Assembly (NCBI GenBank): GCA_026397515.1
Contig: JAPLUU010000011.1
Coordinates: 25,150-67,372 of the forward strand
Direction: 5' to 3'
DNA length: 42,223 bases
From: a candidate division SR1 bacterium
GTDB lineage: Bacteria > Patescibacteriota > Gracilibacteria > Absconditabacterales > Absconditicoccaceae
Shown: positions 18,581-28,044 of the stretch, piece by piece
Numbering within the stretch: position 1 is the first letter of the stretch
Layout: each line of letters begins with the position of its first letter
Translations under genes and position numbers: made by a program
The notes under the pieces: generated by a model
Database searches by the model: none
The model's input: the letters and a program-made list of their open reading frames with translations, nothing else
What the model was told of the DNA's origin: nothing

Positions 18581-19009
18581 TTAAGCTGTCTGAAGCATTT
18601 TTTTGAGTTCAATATCGGCGTTTATTTTTTCTAATCTGATCAATGCTTTTTCTATATCTTCAATACTTCATTCAGTTTTGAGTCTTCTGATCTTTTCTTC
18701 AAGACTTTTCTTGTTCTGTAATAATGTGCTTTCTGAATCTTCAGGAGCAAGTGTTGCATCAGCACTTACAATACGAACTATTTTTCCATCGATAAATACC
18801 ATTCCTTTTGATGTACTTACATATATTTCATTTCCTACTTGAATATTATTTTTCATAGGCCATAACTTAATGATACCTGGTTTAACTGAGGTTACCATTG
18901 GTGTATTACCGTCCATAACTTTTAGATTACCATTTTCTGTAGGGATTGATATTTTTTCAATTTCTCCTTGAAAAATTACTTTTGCTGGTGTTGAGATTTT
19001 TAACTTCAT
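18581..19009 (-). CDS. atpC: F-type ATP synthase epsilon subunit
   Basis: A 142-residue epsilon subunit, the rotor-stalk protein of the F1 part. The N-terminal beta-sandwich reads MKLKISTPAKVIFQGEIEKISIPTENGNLKVMDGNTPMV, where the family has LTPEG...GELGVLPGHAPLV; the C-terminal two-helix domain follows (APEDSESTLLQNKKSLEEKIRRL). One TGA-Gly is visible. No other atp gene is near: the neighbours are ftsZ upstream and a methyltransferase downstream, each separated by over 250 bp. Either the atp genes are scattered or this copy is apart from the main cluster. The terminator at 18381-18410 probably ends its transcript. Confidence 0.88.
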
Positions 19010-19272
19010 TGTGTTTTGTTAGTGTATAAAGCTATACTAACTGTTTTCGAAATCTATAATCACTTCATTTCATTCATGTTTATAGTTTCTTAAATCGTTA
19101 GTATCCCTCTTACATCGAAAAATCTTTTCAGATTTTATAGTGGGCGAGAGACATTATCAATTTTATCCGTATATGCCTAGAAAACAAAATTTCTGGCTTC
19201 AAAACGCTATATTTGCTTGACAAATTATGAATTTAATTAAGAGTTTTCTGTTGTTATCTAACAATTTGCTAA

Positions 19273-20436
19273 TTAATTAGCTTTTTTGTTAAGTGATCTT
19301 CTCATAAATGCTGGAGTTTCAATGTCTTCAGCTGGTATTTCTTCTTCAGCTGTTGCTTCTTGTACAGTATCTTTTTTGATTCCTCTCATGATAAAGTTTT
19401 CTGATTCTCTTCTTGTAGGTACGGTTGGTCTTCCTAGAATATCTCTTTTTGGTTGTTTAAGTATGTCTTCCTTACTTTGTTCTTCGAATCCTGTAGCGAT
19501 AATAGTTACTTTAACTTCATCATCCATATTTTCGTCAAGTGTCATTCCCCAGAAGAAGTTTACATCTGGATCAATGATTTCTTCTACTACTGCTGCTGCT
19601 TCTCTTACTTCTGCTGGTGTTAAATCGTGTCCTCATGATACTGCAAAGATAATATTTTTTGCTCCATCTAGATTTTCTTCTAATAATGGATTCTCGATAG
19701 CTTTTCTTGCAGCTTCTACTGCTCTCTTTTCTCCTGCTCCATATCCGATTCCAAGCAATGCATTTCCAGAGTCTGTCATTACTGCTTTTACATCTGCAAA
19801 ATCGATATTGATATCTCCTGGTTTGATGATCAAATCTGAGATTCCTTGTACTCCAAGGTAAAGGATTTTATCAATCATAGTGAATGCTTGTTTGAATGTT
19901 GTCTTTTTGTCTATTACATTGAATATTTTGTCGTTAGGTATTACAATCAATGTGTCTACTGCTTCTTTGATTTTTTTGAGTCATTCTTCAGCATTTGCTG
20001 TTCTTCTATTTCCTTCGAAACTAAATGGTTTAGTGATGATACCAACCGTAAGAATTCCCATTCCTTTTGCGATATTTGCAATGACAGGAGCAGCACCAGT
20101 TCATGTTCCCCCTCCCATTCCGCACGTAATGAATACCATGTCTGTATCTTGAAGCATAGCTTTGATTTCTCCTTCGCTTTCTTCAGCAGCTTTTCTTCCT
20201 ATTTCAGGATTTGCTCATGCACCCAATCCTTTAGTGAGGTTGAGTCCGATATTTATTTTTTTATCTGCTAAGTTAGTTGCAAGATCTTGTGCATCAGTAT
20301 TGATAGCAACAAATCCTACTCCGTCTAATCCTTCAGAGATCATTCTATTTAATGCTTTATTTCCACAACCACCCACACCTAATACTTTAATCTTAGCTCC
20401 TGGGATAAATTCTGGATTAATTTCGTGAATTACCAT
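19273..20436 (-). CDS. ftsZ: Cell division GTPase FtsZ
   Basis: A 387-residue tubulin-like GTPase that forms the division ring. [17 protein letters not shown] (residues about 15-31) and NTDAQDL start the nucleotide site; the tubulin signature [13 protein letters not shown] follows at about 102-114, with the second Gly of GTG encoded by TGA at 20101-20103. [21 protein letters not shown] and the T7 region are normal. The C-terminal peptide [13 protein letters not shown] matches the conserved tail that binds FtsA. Length is typical. It follows ftsA by 43 bp on the same strand, the usual ftsA-ftsZ order. The 263 bp after it contain no gene. Confidence 0.97.
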
Positions 20437-20479
20437 GTGTTGAAAATTTAAAAATTAAAATAAAGAAGTATAGTGGTGT

Positions 20480-21658
20480 TTAGAATAAGTCTTTGAAAAA
20501 TGTTCATATTTTACCAACGAAGTCGAGATTGAATTTAAGTCATCATCATTTTCTTCCTTCACTGTATTTGTTAGATCGTACGTATGTTCCGAGGACATTA
20601 ATGAATTGGATGTTTGAAGAGATGTCACCCAGATTTAATATATTATCTTTTCCATAGAAGGTAGCTAATTTGAAAATATCTTTTGATAAGAGATCTAGGT
20701 TTGGCATTCTTGCTCCTCATCAGATTAAGAGTACTCCTCCAGCCAATCTTCCGTCTCTTTCGAGATCCTTGAGATGATTATTTATTTTCATAAATATTTC
20801 TTCATATCTTGCATTGATAACGTCTGACAAGAATAAGCTGTCTATTGAACTGTCGTCAGATGTTCTTTCTTTTTGAACGATAGCTGATCCATGAGTTCTT
20901 TTGATTTCTTCTGCTTCTTTGATGTCTACCTGCATACCGATAGAAATATCTTTGGTTACATCTTCGCTTCCCATAGGAAGTGTTCCATATCCAAGTGGAT
21001 ATCCATCTTCATATATTACGTAGCTTGTCTGATTCTTACCAATGTCTATAAGTATTGTTCATAAGTCTTTGTGGTCATAGTCCAAAGCTACTTCACTAGC
21101 AGCGATAATGTTTGGAACGATATCTACAATATTCAATCATACTTTTTCAAATGCGTCGATAACTCCGTTATAAATATTTTTTGGAATCATAAAGACATCA
21201 GCGATAAGTTCGAGTTTTTTTCCTTTCATTCCGATAGGATCTTTTTCTCTTTTTGTCTCATCAATAAGGAAGTGGACAGGTACGATTTTGATTGTTTCAA
21301 AATTACTTTTTGTAGAAATTTCGGCAATAACTCTAGAAAGATGATCAATATCTTCTGGACCTATTTCATCGGTCATGATTCTTTTTTGTTCGATTATTCT
21401 AGTTACGATCATCTCGGGATGTGAGATTCCAACAAATACTTCTTCTATGAAGTCTCCTCCAAGTTTTTTGATAAATGACTCGGTAATTTTGTTTATGGTG
21501 TTTACAAAATTTTCCGCATCGAGAATTTTTCATTTGCGCATTCCCTGAGTTGGTTCCATTCATTTAGCCAAAATGATTTCTTTTCCATCATCGTTAGCAA
21601 AAACCACTCATTTGATGACATCATTTCCGATATCGAAGACTGCCTTGATGTCTTTCAT
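20480..21658 (-). CDS. ftsA: Cell division protein FtsA
   Basis: A 392-residue actin-fold protein that tethers FtsZ to the membrane. Phosphate-1 region MKDIKAVFDIGNDVIKGVVF (TGA-Gly), 1C-type insertion around EEVFVGISHPEMIVT and LSRVIAEIS, phosphate-2 LGTILIDIGKNQTSYVIYEDG, and adenosine motif GGVLLIGGARMPNLDLL. The C-terminal amphipathic tail FVGKIWTFFKDLF is the membrane-targeting helix. Its Asp in FDIGN and the DIG of phosphate 2 are present, so ATP binding looks intact. It is directly upstream of ftsZ. The promoter must lie within 21659-21850, where I see no clear consensus. Confidence 0.94.
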
Positions 21659-21855
21659 ACTCGTTTTTGTGTTATATAGATAAAATAATTTATTAAATTG
21701 TTTAATAAGGATGTATCAATACTACTATAAAAAACAAACCTATTTTTATTGATTGTGATATACAATGGTTATCAATAGAAATTTTATAAAAAAACCTCTT
21801 GCTAATATATGGTTAGCGGGTCAAAATGCTAGGCAATATCTACTAATTCTGATAT

Positions 21856-21884
21856 AAAAAAATACACTAGTTTGACCTAGTGTA
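21856..21884 (-). terminator. Terminator closing the uppS-to-nucleotidyltransferase run
   Basis: TACACTAG pairs perfectly with CTAGTGTA around a 6-nt loop; on the minus strand it is followed by seven T. It lies 48 bp after the nucleotidyltransferase stop. The rest of 21659-21932 has no gene. Confidence 0.85.
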
Positions 21885-21932
21885 CTACTTTTAGACATCG
21901 TTTTTGTACTGTTTTTGAGTTTATTCTTCTCT

Positions 21933-22829
21933 TTATTTGTTCATCTTTTTCTTATACATTATGTATAACAAATGAATCTTTTTCCTTATATCCATATGGA
22001 ACTTTAACATATTATTGTTTACTACGATACCCCATCCTCTTTCTTTTAGTTGTTTTGTTTTGTAGATAACTATAGGTAATCGTATGAGTTTTATAAGGTA
22101 TTCACAAGCTTGTCCGATGATTCCTCCAGAGAGAAATTCAACTATTTTTTTAAATTTTGTCTTACCTCATGTTGGTTTGAGTCAAATATCGATACAATGT
22201 CTTCCGGGAAAGTTTGGTAATGCACTTTCGAGCCATTTATTGTGTTTATAAATATTTTCTGGCGTTTCTTGATACAAAGGTACCAGATGTGCCAACCAGT
22301 ACATAAAATAGATATCATTTTGTGGTAACATGATATTATACAAATTTTGGTGAGTTTGTGTTACATAGAAACTCAGACAGAATTTTTTCTTTTTCCCTCG
22401 TATCGCTCCTCTCTTGAGACCAAAGAGAAAAAACAGTATTGCACTCCAAAATCTTGCACGTCGTAGTGATCATTTCTTGGTCACAATAAAGACGTCTATA
22501 TCAGAATCTGCATTCAATGCATTGAACGTTATCGAGTTACAGAGGTAGATCGACTGAATAAACGGTACTGACCTATATAATCGGCTATATTTGTTTATAT
22601 ATTTCAAAAAATCGTCAATATAGGGGTTTTTTTTGTCCCAGCTGTACTTGGGTTCATCCGGAGGAAATTCTTGACCTCTCAGAATGTCTTCTTGTTTCTT
22701 CCATCATTTTTTTTCAAAAAGGAAATAGCTGTAATGGCGTGGAACGTCATACTTCATGATTTTGTAGAAAACTAGGTGTTGGTTGTCTTCTAACGTATTT
22801 GTGAGTGAAAAATCATAATTTTCTGCCAT
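21933..22829 (-). CDS. Nucleotidyltransferase-fold protein
   Basis: A 298-residue protein with a nucleotidyltransferase core at about residues 95-122: SIYLCNSITFNALNADSDIDVFIVTKKG. The pattern is hG(here N)S...DxD: DSDID supplies the two metal-binding Asp, while the usual Gly-Ser is replaced by Asn-Ser. Later parts have amphipathic and hydrophobic helices (ARFWSAILFFLFGL, FMYWLAHLVPLY). The family includes many transferases of unknown substrate; the combination with an upstream small-molecule kinase suggests a shared pathway, but none is shown. Six or so TGA-Gly codons. Last gene of the run, followed by the terminator at 21856-21884. Confidence 0.8.
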
Positions 22830-22885
22830 ATACTATATAGTAGTGTAAAGTGAACCCAGTATAGAGAATGGATAAAGAAATTCTA

Positions 22886-23836
22886 CTAGATTTCTATTTT
22901 CATCTGATGTAATTCTTTTTCATATTTTTCGAGATCTTTTACCATTTCTATCACATTCCATTCTTTTCTTTTATGAATACAATAATTTTCTATAATACGG
23001 AAAAAATCCAAAACTATTTTAATTGATCAAATCCTCTTTAATATCTCATCAGATGGTATTTTTCCATAATATTCGAGTAAGAAGATATTTTGTTGTTGTT
23101 TCGTAAATACGCATCATGAAAATAATCTTCCTATGTCTGTCTCTGGTATATCTATATCTGCACATTCCCAGTCGATAAGCATTATTCATTTTTCTGTTTT
23201 TAGAATATTTTCTAATTTTAAATCACCATGACATATACATAAATTTTCACACGTTGCAAATATGGGTAAAATATTGAACCGCTCCCCTAATTCTTTTTTA
23301 ATCCTATTATATATTTCAGCTACTTGGTCTATATCTTTGAAATCATATATTTCTATTTTTTTATCTTCACCACCAGCAAATTCGTTATATAGAGAACAGC
23401 TATAGGGTAATAACTCTTTTTTATCATATGTTTTAGGAAAGGTATGAAGTTTAATAAAGTCTTTTGCTAATAATTTAATTTCTAATTTTCAAAACTCAGT
23501 AATATTTTCTCCTTCTATATATTCGACTATGGTAAAATCTTGTTTTAATTCATTGTCTTCATTGAGTATATAAGCTTTTGGTGATATATTTAAATATTCT
23601 ATTTCTTGTAATATTTCAAATTCTCCTCTTTTTACTTTCCAATCATTTTTGCCAGGAAAGAAATTTATTCTTGCTAAGAATTTTTTGTCTCAGTTTTTAA
23701 TAAGATATAAATGAGTTCCTCAGCCACTTTTGAAATAAGAAATTTCTATAGATGAGGTGTAATTGATCCACTCAAATATTGATTCTTGTATATATTTTTC
23801 TAGAAAATTTATATTTGTAGTATGTATAGTTTCCAT
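22886..23836 (-). CDS. Aminoglycoside/choline kinase-like phosphotransferase
   Basis: A 316-residue protein kinase-fold small-molecule kinase (APH family). Visible are FKSGGGTHLYLI for the nucleotide loop (Gly as TGA), FLARINFFPG for the Lys/Arg strand, IVEYIEGENIT for the hinge, the catalytic loop CICHGDLKLENIL (HGDxxxxN) and the metal-binding IDWECADI. Substrate is unknown; members phosphorylate choline, homoserine, sugars or aminoglycosides. An antibiotic role should not be assumed. It starts 22 bp after the pilin gene and precedes the nucleotidyltransferase gene by 56 bp, all on one strand. Confidence 0.88.
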
Positions 23837-23858
23837 AATATTTTATTGTGAATGTAAA

Positions 23859-24473
23859 TTAGTTATCCCATTCAAGACAATTAGTGCCGCTGAAACTCAA
23901 GCACATTTGTTTTTTTAGACTAATAGTTCTTGTATCGCTCTCAAACTTCGCCATAGTTTTACATCAGGTTCATTGGTTGTCGCATTGTAAAAATATACTT
24001 CATCATGTACTTATTGAGTTGGTTCAGGTGAGATAAAAAGATTCTAATGTTGCGTTTTCTTGTAGTCATTTATTGATATGAAGTTCGTAGGTTTCTCCTG
24101 TTAATTTTATGGTGTAACTATTATTACTACAATATATGGCATTACTATTCCCTGTGAGTCATATACTACTATATATATAGTCACTCCCCTGTTTCCTATA
24201 TTTTAGTTCTATCAGTTGTTGAGCTGGTTTGAAACTGATAATATATTGATCAGGAAAAATTACTGTCGTTCAGGTAAATAACGATTTACTGCTTAATCCT
24301 GCATGCAAAAAATTATTCACTTGTCCGTAGAGTGTCTCTATGCAGGCTTGACCATATAATATGTCTTTGTTTTTTACTTGGAAAGAAGATCTGAATGCGA
24401 CGAATAAAATCCCGACAATCATCATCACGATGAGTATCTCGAGAAAACTAAATCATTTTCTTTTTCTATTCAT
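23859..24473 (-). CDS. Type IV pilin-like protein with prepilin leader
   Basis: A 204-residue class III-signal protein. The leader MNRKRKG is cut before FSFLEILIVMMIVGILFVAF, a textbook prepilin motif with Glu at +5; the residue before the cut is Gly encoded by TGA at 24453-24455. The globular part has six or more Cys (e.g. QACIETLYG, AIYCSNNS, FLQCDNQGTGCKT, MCLSFSGTNC), suggesting disulfides. It could be a minor pilin or pseudopilin of the pilus whose motor genes lie at 8122-10632. It lies between dnaN (7 bp upstream) and the kinase (22 bp downstream), an odd place for a pilin gene. Confidence 0.85.
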
Positions 24474-24480
24474 ACGTTAT

Positions 24481-25614
24481 TTATGAGTTAATAAGTGGTC
24501 TTACAACATATCTGTATGAAGCATCATCTTTATCCATAAGAATAAGTGGTTTTTGATTGTCGATGACATTGAAAATTAATTCGTCACCTTTTATGATCTT
24601 GATGAAATCAGTTATATATTTTCCATTGATTCCGAAGCTTAATGATGTTCCTTCGATGATAGCAGGAATGTTGGTTGTTCCAGCTCCTTTATCGGTTTTA
24701 CCTGATGAGATAACTATACTATCTTTTGTTGTTTCTATCTGGATGTAGTTGTTGATATCTCTCGTAAGTATTCCAATTTTTCTGATAGCTTTTTCACAAA
24801 GATTTTTATCTACTAATATTTTGGTATTGAAACTTTTTGGCATAATTTCTTCTCTTTCATATTCAGGGAAATTACCTTGAATAAGGAGTGATGTAGCCAA
24901 TATTTTCATATCTTTTACTTGTACTTGGAATGCAATCAAATTCTCTGAATACTTAACGGTCAATGTTTCTGATTCATTACTCATCGCATATTCAGATATT
25001 TTTTGGATGTCTGTCATAGTCACTTTGGGTACAATTAATGCAAAATCAGCTTCTTTGATTCCTGATGGTGCTTTGAATTCTGATAGTCTAAATGAGTCTG
25101 TACCTACGAAAATCAAATTATCTTCTTTTGCTTTCAATAATACTCCTGTCAAAACCGGACTGAAGTTCTTTTCTGTAACTGCGTATTCTACTTTGGATAC
25201 TCCTTCAGCAAATAATTGTGTCTCCACAGAAAGTGTATTTTCATTTGGCATTTCTGGTAATGCAACGTATTCACTTGCAGCTATACCATTGATATCAAAA
25301 TTATCTTTTGCTGATTTTAATGTCATAACTTGTGACTTCTGATCTACGCTTATTTCAACTTCTTTTTCTTCTATGGTTTTGATGATATCAGAAAACATTC
25401 TTGCGTTTACGGTAATGGCCCCTTCCATAATTACTTTACATGGAATCTCTATCTCGATATATTTCTCCATATCTGTTGCTCTCAACAATAATCCATCGAT
25501 AGCTGCTTTGAAGTAGAAATTTTGTAAGATCGGTAATGTTGCATTTTTGGAAACAAATCTCAATCCGAGATCTATAACTTCCAATAGTTTAGCTGTTTCA
25601 ATAGTAATTTTCAT
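24481..25614 (-). CDS. dnaN: DNA polymerase III beta subunit (sliding clamp)
   Basis: A 377-residue clamp that encircles DNA and tethers polymerase. The start MKITIETAKLLEVIDLGLRFVSKNATLPILQNFYF and the end YRYVVRPLINS (family ...VLMPMRL) are typical; all three clamp domains are present by length. In contrast to its neighbours the gene has no in-frame TGA: all Gly are GGN. The first Met is preferred as it lies at the family start. It follows uppS by 27 bp and precedes the pilin gene by 7 bp. No dnaA or recF is visible beside it, so nothing marks this as the replication origin. Confidence 0.96.
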   Translation of the reverse strand: MKITIETAKLLEVIDLGLRFVSKNATLPILQNFYFKAAIDGLLLRATDMEKYIEIEIPCKVIMEGAITVNARMFSDIIKTIEEKEVEISVDQKSQVMTLKSAKDNFDINGIAASEYVALPEMPNENTLSVETQLFAEGVSKVEYAVTEKNFSPVLTGVLLKAKEDNLIFVGTDSFRLSEFKAPSGIKEADFALIVPKVTMTDIQKISEYAMSNESETLTVKYSENLIAFQVQVKDMKILATSLLIQGNFPEYEREEIMPKSFNTKILVDKNLCEKAIRKIGILTRDINNYIQIETTKDSIVISSGKTDKGAGTTNIPAIIEGTSLSFGINGKYITDFIKIIKGDELIFNVIDNQKPLILMDKDDASYRYVVRPLINS

Positions 25615-25641
25615 AATACAAGAAGTAACGATGTAAAATAA

Positions 25642-26343
25642 TTATTTTCCGTAGTTGCGTAGATCTGCCATTTTATCGAACCAGATCAATGCTTTTTTAT
25701 ATTCTTCAATATCAAATTCCGGACATTTTTTTGCGGTAAAATACAATTCTGCGTATCCTATCCACCATGACATAAATCCTGATGTTCTCTGTGCTTGGTC
25801 TCATTTTGTCCTAATAACCAATTCAATCGGTGGAACATTTCCAAGATCTAAACTTGTACTAATATCTTCTTCAGTAACGGTTGTTAGGTCTTTTTTTTCT
25901 TGTGCTAATTTTTTGATACCCCTTACGATTTCATCTCTTCCTCCGTAGTTGATACCAAATACAAAATATCTATCAGAATCATAGGTATTTCTCTGCTGTT
26001 TAGCTACTAGATATTCTCTAAAATCATCAGTAATACCATAGAGGTCACCTATGACTTTAAAATTGACTTTATGTTCTTTCATAAATTCATCGAGATCTTC
26101 TTCTACGATTTTGTACATCGTCATAAGGAAATCATATTCTTCTTTTGGTCTTTTTGTCGCGTTTTCTGTGCTTAGTCATCGAAGCGTAAATACTTTTACC
26201 TCTGTCTGGGTAAATGTGTGTATAATAAGTTCTACTGCTCTTTCATATGATATCATATATGCTTCAGCAACTTCTTTATTGTTTGCTTTGGCTCGTGTTC
26301 TATTTCCGTCGGGTATAATAGCTACGTGTTTTGGGTAATTCAT
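25642..26343 (-). CDS. uppS: Isoprenyl (cis-prenyl) transferase
   Basis: A 233-residue cis-prenyltransferase that makes the lipid carrier (undecaprenyl or similar pyrophosphate). The start MNYPKHVAIIPDGNRTRAK matches the P-loop HVAIIMDGNGRWAK and keeps the catalytic Asp, but GNGRW is changed to GNRTR and the following GHRAG is replaced (EAYMISYERA). FTLRGLSTEN matches LYAFSTEN, with its Gly as TGA; FGINYGGRDEI, ELVIRTKGDQAQRTSGFMSWWIGYAELYF contain the conserved RTxG..R.S.F..W and E. ATG 26343 is preferred over an upstream TTG at 26382. First gene of the run ending at 21933. It may make a different chain length from standard UppS. Confidence 0.93.
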
Positions 26344-26470
26344 GGATGATAAATAAGAATCAAAAACAAAAAAATTATTCAATCGAATGTGAACAAATTG
26401 ATATGTATTTCTTTGGAATATTCAAGGTGTTTTGATTATTTGTGTTTTTTTATTTAAAACCTAATAGTAT

Positions 26471-26500
26471 TTGACTTTATACTTAAAATATGTATATACT
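26471..26500 (+). promoter_or_regulatory. Probable promoter of the PRPP synthetase gene
   Basis: TTGACT and TATACT separated by 18 nt lie about 40 bp before the ATG at 26542, in the region between two divergent genes. Confidence 0.5.
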
Positions 26501-26541
26501 TTTTATGAAAAGCATATTATTTATTATTTTTCCATTAAACA

Positions 26542-28044
26542 ATGCTTAAACTTTCTGATAAACAACATGTTATAGGTACCGAAAGAACTGAAAAAGATGT
26601 CCGTGATCTTGTAGAAAATCTAGCGAAAAAATTTTCTGACGTTTCACATGAAATTGTTCCGTATAAGCAATTCGCTAATGGCGAAACACAAGTCATATTG
26701 AAAGAAAGTGTTCGTTGAAGATATACTCATATTATCAATGATATAATCAGACCTGATGATACCATTATTTCTCCTAAGTTTAATGATTTACTAATGCAGG
26801 ATATTCTTATCCGTCAAGGCGCTATTACCCATGGTGCTAAATGACTTTCTATGAATACTATACCATATTATAATATTAAAAAACAGCCACCATCAGTGTC
26901 TTCTGAACTATTGCCTTGATGGGACAAAAATATGGATTTTGATAAGAAAATTTTTTCTATCTTTGATGAAAAAAAACGTATGTTTCCACCACAACTTGAA
27001 CAGATACATCTTGTGGGAACTCAGGATACTGCCAATATAGTCAATGCTATGCAACAATATCTTGTAAATACTATAGGTGCTCATGCGGTTTCTTCTGAAA
27101 TCGTTTGATATCAAGAATCGGCACAATGAATAACTAAGGCTAATTTTCAAATGCCTGTTGAAAAGAAACATGTATATATTGTTGGTGATATGAATTGACG
27201 TGCTTCAGTTGATGATCTTGTTATTTCATACAATGATAGATTGATGCAGATGCTTCTTCTTGCAAACAATGCTAAAAAATTCCGTGCAAAAACCATTAAC
27301 CTTATTCCTACGTGTTTCCCTTATAGCAGACAAGATAAACCGACGCAATGAGGACTTAAGGCAAGAGTCTCTAGAGAACCATCATCAGCTCAGTTTCTTA
27401 CAGATATCATACAGAGCTATTTGTGAGTGGATTATTGTCTCACTATGGATATCCATAATCCTGCAGTTATCAACAATTCCAACCAGACGAATTTTGTAAA
27501 TCTTTATACATGATGGATGGTCCAGCATGTAGCGAATATCCTCAAGGAACAATGAAGAGATGTAGTGATTGCTCCTATGGATGAATGATGACTCAAAAAA
27601 ATATCTTCCATCTCCAAGGATATCAAATTGCCATATATCACGGTTTTGAAAAAGAGGGATTACAGTAAAATGAATTCTGTAGATGAAATATTTGTACATG
27701 GAGACGTCAAAGGTAAGGATGTTCTTATTCATGATGATATCCTGGATACTTGAGGCAGTCTGATCAAACTCATAGAGAAACTTCATGAGCTAGGTGCTAA
27801 TAGCATCAATGTATCTATTACTCATGGTATGTTTAATGATAAGGCTATACAAAAACTTACAGAATTGCACGAACAATGATTATTCGAGAATATCTATATA
27901 ACGAATACCATATATAGGGATGTGTCTTTCTATCCTAGTTTTGTGAAAGTTATCGATGTTTCTCCTAATTTCGCTGATCCTATAAAATCCATCAATCTAT
28001 GACAACAGATCGATTACAATTTTTGAGTACAATCAGCTACTTAA
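26542..28044 (+). CDS. prs: Ribose-phosphate pyrophosphokinase, enlarged
   Basis: A 500-residue PRPP synthetase, against about 310-320 in the family. The catalytic part is at about residues 220-480: LIPTCFPYSRQDKPTQGG (family IPYFGYARQDR), SREPSSAQFLTDII, TMDIHNPAVINNS (family DLHAGQIQGFF), and the PRPP loop DVLIHDDILDTGGSLI. The extra length is N-terminal. Residues 9-65 (HVIGTERTEKD... FANGETQVILKESVRGRYTHII) match the first part of Prs, and residues about 155-215 (IHLVGTQDTANIV... FQMPVEKKHVYIV) look like a second, diverged version. Gly is TGA at many sites. Its TAA overlaps the convergent miaB stop. The reaction is ribose 5-phosphate plus ATP to PRPP. Confidence 0.92.

Noticed and set aside
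19286-19861. A 191-codon plus-strand open frame
   Set aside because: It lies opposite ftsZ, which is certain; its composition is that of a shadow frame.
22886-23836. Antibiotic-resistance aminoglycoside phosphotransferase
   Set aside because: Only the general kinase-fold motifs are present; the family covers many metabolites, and native UGA-Gly codon use argues against a recently acquired resistance gene.
24473-26343. Replication origin near dnaN
   Set aside because: No dnaA, recF or gyrB beside dnaN and no DnaA-box cluster noticed; the gene is embedded between uppS and a pilin gene.
26344-26382. A longer uppS starting with TTG at 26382
   Set aside because: The extra 13 residues (LNNFFVFDSYLSS-like) precede the family start and an ATG lies exactly at the expected place.
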